Shown in pieces: positions 56,452-64,000 of a stretch of 64,000 nucleotides of DNA. The translations under genes and the position numbers were made by a program. Positions within the stretch are counted from its first letter, which is position 1. The number at the start of each line of letters is the position of its first letter. This DNA is from Sorex araneus (taxonomy: Eukaryota; Chordata; Mammalia; Eulipotyphla; Soricidae): the NCBI RefSeq assembly GCF_027595985.1, contig NC_073304.1, positions 145,569,246 to 145,633,245 of the forward strand, read 5' to 3'. The notes under the pieces were generated by a model. That model did not search any database. It was given only the letters and a program-made list of their open reading frames with translations, and was not told where the DNA came from.

Positions 56452-57969
56452 CTAAAGGTTTATCCACGTTGTTTATTTTCTCAAAGAACCAGCTCTTGGT
56501 ATCATTGATATTTCGGATTGTTTTTTGGGCTTTCATCTCGTTAATTTCTGCTTTGAGTTTTATTATTTCCTTCCTACCTGCCAGGGTAGGGCTCCTTTTG
56601 TTGGTCCTTCTCCAAGCTTTTAAGCTGAGAAGTTAGGATACTTATGAACATTCATGTCAATCAGCATAACTTATCATATCAATAAAAAAAATAATTAAAA
56701 AAACGATTTGATTGTATTAATAGATGCAGAGAAAGCATTTGACAAGATCCAGCAGCTGCACTTCAAAGGAAAAAGTGACTAAATACAGAGAGAGCCCACG
56801 GAATGGGAAAGAATATTTACCCAATAGCCAGGATTAATATCCAGGAGATACAAGACACTAGTAGAATTGTACAAGAAAAAAACATCCACCCCATCAAAAA
56901 ATGGGGAGAAGAAATGAACAGAAGCTTCCTCAAAAAAGAAATAGAAATGGCCAAAAGGTATGTTAAAAAATGTTCCACATCGCTAATCATCAGGGAGATA
57001 CAAATCAAAACAATAATGAGATATTAAAATCTCACACCTCAGAGATCGGCACACATTCAAAAAACAAAAGTAACCCAGTGCTGGCACGGATGTGGGGAAA
57101 AAGGGACACTCTTTCACTGTTGGTGGGAATGCCGACTGGTCCAGACCTTTGGAAAAAAATATGGACATTCCTTAAAAAACTAGAAATTGAGTTTCCATAT
57201 GACCCTGCAATACTGCTTATGGGAATATGCTCCAAGGGGGCAAAAAAGGACAGTAGAAATGACATCTGCGCCTATATGTTCATTGCAGCACTGTTCATAA
57301 TAGCCAGAATCTGGAAACAACCCGAATGGCTGAGAACAGATGATTGGTTAAAGAAACTTTGGTACATCTACACAATGGAATACTATGCAGTTGTTAGGAG
57401 AGGTAAAGTCATGAAATTTACTTATAAGTGGATAACCATGGATAGTGGATAGTATTATGCTAAGTGAAATGAGTCAAAAAGAGAGGAACAGACATAGAAG
57501 GACTGCATTCATTTGTAGAATATAAAATAACATAATACGAGATTGAGACCCAAAGTCAGTAGGCGCAAGGGCCAGGAATATTCCCCCAGAGTTGGAAGCC
57601 TGTCTCATGAGCTGGGGAAGAAGGCAGCTAGAGTAAAGAAGGGATCATACTATGATGGTTGGAGGAATGATTCAGGATGAGAGATTTGCGCTGAAAGTAG
57701 ATAAAGGACCAGACATGATAACCTCTCAGTATCTGTATAGCATACCATAATGCCCAAAAGGAGAGAGAGAGTATGCGGGAAATTGCTATGGAGGCAAGGG
57801 GTGGGTTGGAAACAGGGGGTATACTGGGGACATTGGTGGTGGAGAATGTGCTCTGGTGGAGGGATGGGTGTTTGATCTTTGTATGATTGAAACTCAAACA
57901 TGAAACTTGTAACTGTATCTCACAGTGATTCAATAATATAAAAGAAAGAAAAAGAAAACAGTTGCCCTC

Positions 57970-59509
57970 ACAAGTTAGACTAAAGTACTGCTGACTGGCT
58001 ATCACTCAAGGGAAATGGGACCAGAATTGAGTCAAATGCAAAAATGTCCTATGAATAAAATCACAAATATTTCTCAAACCACACCACACACAGAATTTGT
58101 TCTTGATATTGAGTGTTGGTCTCATGGCATGTTACAGGATTGGCCTCCCAATTCTTATCACCACCAGGATACCACCATCAGGCCATACCTGTTCAGTCAG
58201 ATAATCAGCCTCAGAGACCAGTGAAGACCTTTCAAAGCAGCAGGACCACTAGCTGCATGAGCTGTTTCTAGCCAGCAATTTCCATCAGCATCTTGCTCTC
58301 CGTGGCTTATGAGTGATGAAGAAATCTCTGGGAAGCTAATTAGCTATAGTTTATGGAGCTAATGAGCCCAAATTATTATTATAAGTCTTGCTCTTTGTCA
58401 GAGCCTGCTTCTAGTTCTACTAAATGCATTTGAGTATCTGACTTCACTCAAACAGAAAGAAAAAAAGAGAGCTGACTTAGAGGACCCTGCCCAAAATTCA
58501 AGACTCAAATGTCAAGTTACAAGATACTTAAGATACTTGACTAAGAAAACCCCAAGATGTGAAAGGAAGTGGGCTGGGTAAGATTGGTCCCTGTAACCTC
58601 CTGGTATTTTTTTGCATCTGTCATTTAATATAGCCTTGGTGCTCCTTCCAAGTACATCTTTTTTAAAATGCAATTTTTTTCATTTATTTATGTTTAATAA
58701 TAAGCTAAGTTGCTCTAATGAAAGACTTCAAAGTGCAGTGACCTCATCAAAATATAACTTGCTTGCTCTCTTGGATAAGAGAGAGGTGGGCCTAGCTACT
58801 CTGTGGAGTCTTCTGGAATTTCAATTCCCAGGATCCAGGAAACTATAAATACTCTAGACAGCCATGCACATGCTCAGATGTTCACTTAACTATTGTAACG
58901 ATGCTGCCCAAATTGAGGGGATCCAATTAGAGAGATGAAGAATTAGAAAAATAAGTGAAGATAATGCAAAGAATCAGTCTGGCTGAGCAAATGTGTGATA
59001 GAGAGGGTATAGATATATCAGGAAGGGGAGAAGGAAATACTACACATTCTTTACTGCCAAGTTGAGAGGGTTGGGCTATATCCTATGTAATTGGACCACC
59101 AGAAGTCACTGAGAAAGGAGGTCCTCAGTTGATAGAGGGGTTAGAAGGTCACACTACAATAGGATATCCTTGAAACAGACTGGAAAGATAAACTGGGGCT
59201 TTATGGGAATATACCATTTGGATCTCTTGAAGCCAGACCATGACTAACAGTTCAGTTGCTGTCCTCGGTGCCCACTGCTAATACCATACTTCCTAAGTAA
59301 ATGAACCCAACCAATGCTGGATGACAGGGTCACCTTTTCTGCTCATTTCTGATTTATGGGGATACACCCATTAACCAGAAGTGAGGATGAGGATTTCAGG
59401 ACCTGACCTTTCTGGAACAACAGCTTGAGACCCTCCCTATATGAGACCACCCTCAAATTCTTGAGTCAGGGCTACATCACAGTCTGACCTATGACCCTTA
59501 TCCCTTTAG
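57970..59509. other. About 1.5 kb with no recognised gene
   Basis: No convincing exon, RNA gene or repeat was seen. Confidence 0.4.
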
Positions 59510-59943
59510 TTCAGTTTTTTAATCCATTTTGTCAATCTGTGTCTCTTCTTAATTGGTGCATTTAGCTCATTGACATTGAGAGAGATTATTGTCATGGGGC
59601 TCTGTTCCATCTTTCTGTAGAGGTTTGTTGTGCTGGTAGGGGTGTTTCTTGTCTTACAGTAGCCCTTTCAGTCCTCCTCCTTTTATGGTCTGTTTTGAGT
59701 CTATAAAGTTCCTTAGTTGTTGTTTATCCATGAAATAGTGTATCGTCCCTTCAAGTCTGAGTGACTCTGGCCAGATAAAGTATTCTTGGTGACACATTAA
59801 TTTCAGTAAGTTTTTTCACTATATCCCACCACTGTCTATAGGCTTGAATGGTTTCCTCTGATAAATCTGCTATAAATCTAAGGGATGCTCATTTATATGT
59901 GATTTTCTTCCTTGATATTAGTGCTTGCAGTGTTGTTCTCTAT
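59510..59943 (-). mobile_element. L1 fragment, antisense (ORF1 end to ORF2 start)
   Basis: Matches 32455-32870 in the full-length L1 ('tagctcattgacattgagag', 'attattgtcatggggctctg'). It ends abruptly at 'gttctctat', where the provirus starts with TGTAGG. Confidence 0.88.
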
Positions 59944-59974
59944 TGTAGGATATCATTGGTTTGTCCTTCTGTCC

Positions 59975-60480
59975 AAACAATTGGCCTTTGAAAATGCTAA
60001 TGAGGATTGCCAGGCCATCCTGTGCCCCATTAAGGAGAAGGAGGATATTATGGGGTACTTGAAGGCATGTAGGAATGTTGGTTCTATCAAACATCAGGCA
60101 CGTATTAATGCTGTTGAGGCCTATGCCATACAGAGGCAAGATAAGGGCAAATGTTTTAATTGTGGGAGATCAGGCCACTTTCGTAAGGACTGTAGGGCAC
60201 CTCCATGTTGCATGTGCACTGAAAAAGAATGTGTATTTGATTTATGGGGATAAAAAGTTCTGTATACATGTATTCGCCCTCTCTGTTCCATTTCTTTTTA
60301 GAGCCAGGACTTCCTTGCTGAGATTTAGTCTTGTTGATCTGTCAAGAAGTGATAAGGTAGTATTGAAGTCTCTGCCTACTATTGTGTTACTAACAATGTG
60401 CCAGTCTGAGAACACCACCTGGACCTTGTCCACGATGGCGTAAGGGAACCCATTGGGCCAGAGATTGTCCCTTCAATTTT
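59975..60480 (+). pseudogene. ERV gag remnant (capsid end and nucleocapsid)
   Basis: The open frame shows the capsid major-homology-like region (LAFENANEDCQAIL) and one CCHC zinc knuckle (CFNCGRSGHFRKDC, about 60150-60192). The second knuckle is interrupted at 60212 by antisense L1 sequence and gag-like sequence resumes at 60401 in a different frame. The first part of gag is deleted. Confidence 0.85.
60212..60401 (-). mobile_element. L1 ORF2 endonuclease fragment inside the gag remnant
   Basis: About 180 bp matching 31945-32145 of the full-length L1 ('gaaaaagaatgtgtatttga', 'aagtgataaggtagtattga'), antisense. It has no A tail. ATGTGC occurs at both edges (60212-60217 and 60396-60401). Confidence 0.85.
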
Positions 60481-60559
60481 GCCGCAGCTGGTGACCCTGA
60501 TTTGGGAAACTTGCAGTGGGGCCAGCCCCAGGCCCCGCAAAATCAGGGGACATTCCCAG

Positions 60560-60735
60560 CTGCAGCCCTTCTCCCCATGTGGAGCTTCAGAGCTCCAGTC
60601 AGTGGATTCACTTCAACCAGCCATGGCAGGGAGCAATGCCTTGGATATTCCCTACCCTGATACAATTACCATCTCTCCCACCCAGAGTCCCTACAGATTA
60701 AATTCTGGTGTAAAGGGACAAGATTTGAGGCCCCA
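60560..60735 (+). pseudogene. ERV pro remnant (dUTPase-like domain)
   Basis: A frame here reads AGSNALDIPYPDTITISP then YRLNSGVKG, like the start of the dUTPase domain in betaretroviral pro. The protease active site was not found. Confidence 0.65.
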
Positions 60736-61549
60736 GGTAGAAAGAGAGTTTGCTCAAGTGAACCTTGCAAGCAGCACATCAGGTTTTCATTGTTGGCTGG
60801 AGAATTCCCTGACAGTGAAGATAAAAGTGTCTCCAATCTCTGACTCCATTCCTCATGGAGTGCACCTAGCGGCTCACTGACAAGCAGTGGAGTTCAGGGA
60901 ACAAGAAGCTATCCCATGGGATAGTATGGGATATGCGGAGCTGAGTTCTGTACCTAATGGGCATCAGGTTTTGAGCCAGGATAAAAGCAAGGAATTTTGG
61001 AATCAAAGAGTTCTGTCTATTGGTGAATTTACACTATCAAACCGAGCAGAATTTTGTGTAAAAGGGCTCAGCTACCCTGAGAGCCTTCAGTCAGGTCAGA
61101 GGTGGAGAAAGCCTTGTCTAGTTTCTAGTCTCAATTCCCAAGGCCATCTGCCAGGAACTCAGTCTGGACAACCGAATATCAGCTTTTTTATCAGAACCTG
61201 TGATGATGTGTTAGTTCCAAAGAAGGTTATTTAAAGATTCAGGCTGGTACAGTTTTAGTTTTGGGGAAGTGAACTTCTACTTCTAGTTCATGAGATGCTA
61301 CCTCTGGGAAAATGGCTTCAGGGCCAGTGGGTACGTCGTTATTCTCCCACTTGGCAATTGCTTATTGACCCAGGAGGCACAGAGATGCCTCATTCCTGGG
61401 TGCTCACCCACTCAGCCATTATAGATGCTGAATCTGGTGAGGGACAGAAGGCATTGTCACTAGCATACTTCTGCTTGTGTGTATGCATGGTTATGAAGCA
61501 GGTTATTTCTGATATTAGGAAAGAGCTTCCAATGAAGGCTGTAACTTGC
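60736..61549 (+). pseudogene. ERV internal region, unassigned
   Basis: Contains open frames of 115 and 98 codons (60887-61234; 61295-61591) between the dUTPase-like and RNase H-like parts. By position they should derive from pro/pol, but I do not recognise RT motifs such as YxDD. Confidence 0.4.
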
Positions 61550-61775
61550 CACATTGGTTTATTCACTTGCCCATGTGCCAGGGCTGGCTAATATCATCTC
61601 AGACTCAGTTTATGTTGTTGGTTTCTTCCCTGGTATTATGACTGTGTCTCTCAATGCATCAAACACTATAGTTCAACAATTGCTTCAGCAGCTACAAGCT
61701 GTTTTACAAAAGTGCTCTGAACTTTTTTTATTACTCAGATCTCATTCTGGTCTTACTGGACCTATGCCTTGAGCA
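61550..61775 (+). pseudogene. ERV pol remnant (RNase H end)
   Basis: Reads NIISDSVYVVGFF (RNase H Asp motif), then IVQQLLQQLQAVLQ and RSHSGLTGPMP, which matches the RNase H to integrase junction of betaretroviruses. Confidence 0.8.
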
Positions 61776-61839
61776 CAGTTTAAAAAAAAAAAAAAGGAGG
61801 TATGCCCCGTTTGACTCCTTTTCCTTAACATTGTTTACT

Positions 61840-62060
61840 TTAAAATTTTTGAATTTGCCTCAAGGGGAGCCATATACAGCAGCTAAAAGGCATTTGCAGG
61901 AAGGTGCACAGACTCAGGAAATTATTAATTCTCCTATTTGGACTAAAATTGACAAAGAATGAGTAGCAGGGAGACTCCTTACTCGAGGAAAAGGCTATGT
62001 TTTTCTTTCAACAGATAACCCCACCAAGAAACTTTGGGTACCGTTTTGCATTTCGTCAGG
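61840..62060 (+). pseudogene. ERV pol remnant (integrase C-terminal domain)
   Basis: A frame reads LNLPQGEPYTAAKRH, then after a stop GKGYVFLSTDNP and KLWVP, as in the DNA-binding end of integrase. The zinc-binding and catalytic core are deleted. Confidence 0.8.
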
Positions 62061-62959
62061 AGCCAAATTCATCCACCTGCTTCAACTTTCAGAATGTTGC
62101 AGTCTTACAACCCTCCAAATTTCAGCCCCAACCCATCGCCAAACTGATTTCAGCTGGAAGCCACAAGGAAACCAGAGGAGGAGCTTGCATCAGAGAGTCT
62201 GCAGCAAAGGCCTCTAGCTCCTTTAACATATCATGAAGTCACATTCAGAGCATTCCTTGTATCCTTCTTTTACAGGTTGTGGAATGGAAAACGCCAGGAC
62301 CCCTTACTTTGGATTAACAATTCTTTATTTTCACCCTCTCCTTGGAATTCACAGGTGCCTCAGTTTCCGAAGGAGGAAGGAATGACTCTTAATAGGAAAA
62401 CCTTTTAATTTCTCTCTAGGATAACTGTTCATGTTGGAGCTCCCCCTGTCTCTTTCTCTACCCCTAAGCATGGAGACGTACCAAACCCCAGTGGTCAAAG
62501 CCTCTGATAAATTTTAAAAAGTGTTTTTTCCAAACATAAGCTAGGTTGCACAGATATGACTGCCAGTGAACCTGACCAGAGAATGGCTACATTCCCCTGC
62601 TGAAGGACTCCTGACAGAAGTTGTGATGCTCCTGTTCCAGTGCTCCCTGCCTGATCCAATGCTTCATGAAGTTCATCAGACTCCTATAGCTGCTCCCCAT
62701 TGCTGTGACCACTACTGCTGCTGTTGCAGAAACAACTCTTCAATTTTGATCCAGACACTTCATTTCTTCAGAATGGGACTAAATGACTCTCATCATTGGT
62801 GACTCTCATCACCCCTGGACAGTGCAGGACAATTGGATGCTTTACTACAAGCACTGCTCTGGGTTCCAGGATGGACTGAAGTTTTAGTACAACTAATGAG
62901 ACTATTGTGTTTGGAATTGTTCCTCTTTCTATTTCAAATTTTTGTGATTTTGTAAACAG
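62061..62959 (+). other. ERV region between pol and the polypurine tract; env not recognisable
   Basis: Env would lie here. No long frame, fusion-peptide-like or transmembrane segment pattern is convincing, so env is deleted or highly decayed. Confidence 0.5.
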
Positions 62960-62971
62960 AAAAGGGGGAGA
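62960..62971 (+). promoter_or_regulatory. Polypurine tract
   Basis: AAAAGGGGGAGA lies immediately before the TG start of the 3' LTR. It is the usual plus-strand primer site. Confidence 0.9.
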
Positions 62972-64000
62972 TGTAGGATACCATTGGTTTGTCCTTTCTC
63001 CCTTGACACAGAGTTTGGGCTTATCTGGTAATAATCTCTAAACATTTTAAGACAACATTGGTATGTCCTGTTCTCCTTGCCACAAGGAGCTTAGGTATAT
63101 TGGGTCACACCCATCAAAGTGCTCCCGAGTCACTCCCATTCCTTTGTCTATCTGTAACCACTTCTATAATCTCTTCCCCAACCAGTTAATCAGCTTTTAC
63201 CCTAACCAGACTGTTAATTTGTAAGGTCAGACCTTGCTAGGACAGTGAACTTGTATTGTAAGTTAATATTGCCTTGCTCTTCTCCTCATGTCTTTTGAAT
63301 AGTTTACTTTAAAACGATGTCCTTTTTGTATGGACAAAGAAATACAGTTGTTAATATGCTTTGGTAACATGGGATTTAATTGGCTTCAAATATCATTCAC
63401 TCCTGGGCATCTGCTTTCTCTACTTAAGTCTCAGATGCCCTTACTTCCTAGCACCCCCAAAAGCAGGGTCCCGACGAGGGACAGGACGGACCCAGAGCAA
63501 ATGGTGAGTTATGTGCTACCCTGGCATCAAGATGGGCCTGGCCAAAGTGCCTAATGCTTAACTATAAGTAAAGAGCTTGGTCATAGACATGTCATGTCAT
63601 GATCCAAAAGCAACGATGAGACTAGGACCCTGCTAGGGATAGGAAAGACTAATCTGGCCTGAGCACTGTAGTTTAAGATCGAGATGACCCCAGGAGAGCA
63701 ATTCTATAAGCTTAATGCATCTCTTGATATGTCCATACAAAATGATTAATATTATGAATACGTATATGTTAGTTGGACAAGGAGAGGAGAAACAACCCGT
63801 GGGATTCCACTCTTGGGTGGGTGTCCAGCTGAAAGAGAATCTGTCTTAGAAGAAGCATCCCCTGAGGGAAAGAACTTTACCCCTATTGATTGTGACCACA
63901 CCTATGTGTAAGCCCCAACCCCTCATGCTTGGGGATTTAACTAGGCTGAAAGAGTGGGCTGGGGATCAGTCCCAGTGCCAGATCTGGAGAAGCCAGATCA
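62972..64000 (+). mobile_element. 3' LTR of the provirus, cut by window end
   Basis: Starts TGTAGGATACC and contains the same blocks as the other family 1 LTRs ('gggtcccgacgagggacagg' at about 63467, 'accctggcatcaagatgggc'). This copy defines the family's 5' boundary. The polyadenylation signal and CA end are not reached. Confidence 0.92.

Larger units (their letters stand above)
55560..57450. pseudogene. L1 ORF2 remnants in the inverted L1
   Basis: Antisense piece: GPDEFTSEFFQIFKEDLLP (RT start) in a 142-codon open frame from 55982 down to 55554. Sense piece: [10 protein letters not shown] near 56720, then a 160-codon frame 56970-57452 (ERMWGKRD-like LARMWGKRDTLS, RTDDWLKKLWYI). The RT core is missing. 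Confidence 0.85.
55504..57953 (+). mobile_element. L1 with 5' inversion, 16-bp duplication, and a later RTE-SINE
   Basis: 55504-56640 is antisense ORF2 and about 56663-57953 is sense ORF2 end plus 3' UTR. The inverted part ends at 'gtaggattcatccagagcat' and the sense part starts about 30 bases further along L1. GAAAACAGTTTCCCTC (55488-55503) and GAAAACAGTTGCCCTC (57954-57969) are the duplications, with one mismatch. The sense part also lacks a segment between [10 protein letters not shown] and the late ORF2 region. Confidence 0.9.
59944..64000 (+). mobile_element. Remnant class II (betaretrovirus-like) provirus, right end outside window
   Basis: Starts with about 29 bp of 5' LTR (TGTAGGATATCATTGG), then gag, pro and pol remnants, a polypurine tract and the 3' LTR. 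The rest of the 5' LTR, leader, most of gag, RT and env are missing or unrecognisable. All reading frames are broken. It sits in an antisense L1. Confidence 0.85.

Noticed and set aside
62566..62802. Retroviral env fragment
   Set aside because: The position fits env, but the 78-codon Cys-rich frame shows no fusion peptide, disulphide motif or membrane anchor that I can support.

Overview
The window is repeat-dense mammalian nuclear DNA, almost certainly from a shrew of the genus Sorex. The main evidence is about seventeen copies or fragments of the soricid tRNA-derived SOR SINE, together with several generations of L1, old MIR fragments, a class II (betaretrovirus-like) endogenous retrovirus family, and an RTE-type LINE whose proteins resemble nematode RTE proteins. 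No host exon or host RNA gene was recognised. The window reads as intergenic or intronic sequence made of nested insertions.

Layout. 1-2.5 kb: LTR, SOR SINE, L1 3' end. 3.6-7.1 kb: RTE copy A, 5'-inverted, inserted in a SOR SINE. 8.2-11.3 kb: L1, SOR and RTE-SINE insertions around an old L1, plus a pentanucleotide array. 13-16 kb: L1 with a SOR insertion and a degenerate minisatellite. 16.2-19.4 kb: RTE copy B, also 5'-inverted, inside an old L1 and itself carrying a solo LTR. 19.4-24.3 kb: mostly unrecognised sequence. 24.3-36.4 kb: an L1 block in which a full-length antisense L1 (28272-34067) interrupts an older sense L1. 35.4-36.4, 49.0-50.1 and 52.6-53.3 kb: three copies of a composite element with an L1-like 3' end. 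42.2-44.1 kb: LTR interrupted by an internally deleted RTE and followed by an RTE-SINE. 51.3-52.3 kb: antisense LTR. 52.5-54.2 kb: head-to-head RTE 5' ends. 55.5-58.0 kb: L1 with a 5' inversion. 59.5-64 kb: remnant provirus with gag, pro and pol fragments and a 3' LTR running off the window.

How the parts work together. The window shows a LINE/SINE partnership. A second SINE family (called RTE-SINE here) has a tRNA-like head, then about 90 bp matching the RTE 5' region, then about 60 bp matching the RTE 3' end, and a CAGTGA-type tail in place of poly(A). It is therefore probably mobilised by the RTE enzyme, as Bov-tA is by BovB. A 500-bp element at 42898-43397 is an internally deleted RTE with a 10-bp target-site duplication. 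SOR, with an A-rich tail, is presumably moved by L1. Both RTE copies share the same disabling lesions, and two L1 copies share two others, so defective lineages seem to have been copied in trans. From memory, an RTE of this type in Sorex araneus (RTE1_Sar) was reported as horizontally transferred between shrews and parasitic nematodes (Dunemann and Wasmuth, Mobile DNA 2019). Identity with that element needs a search.
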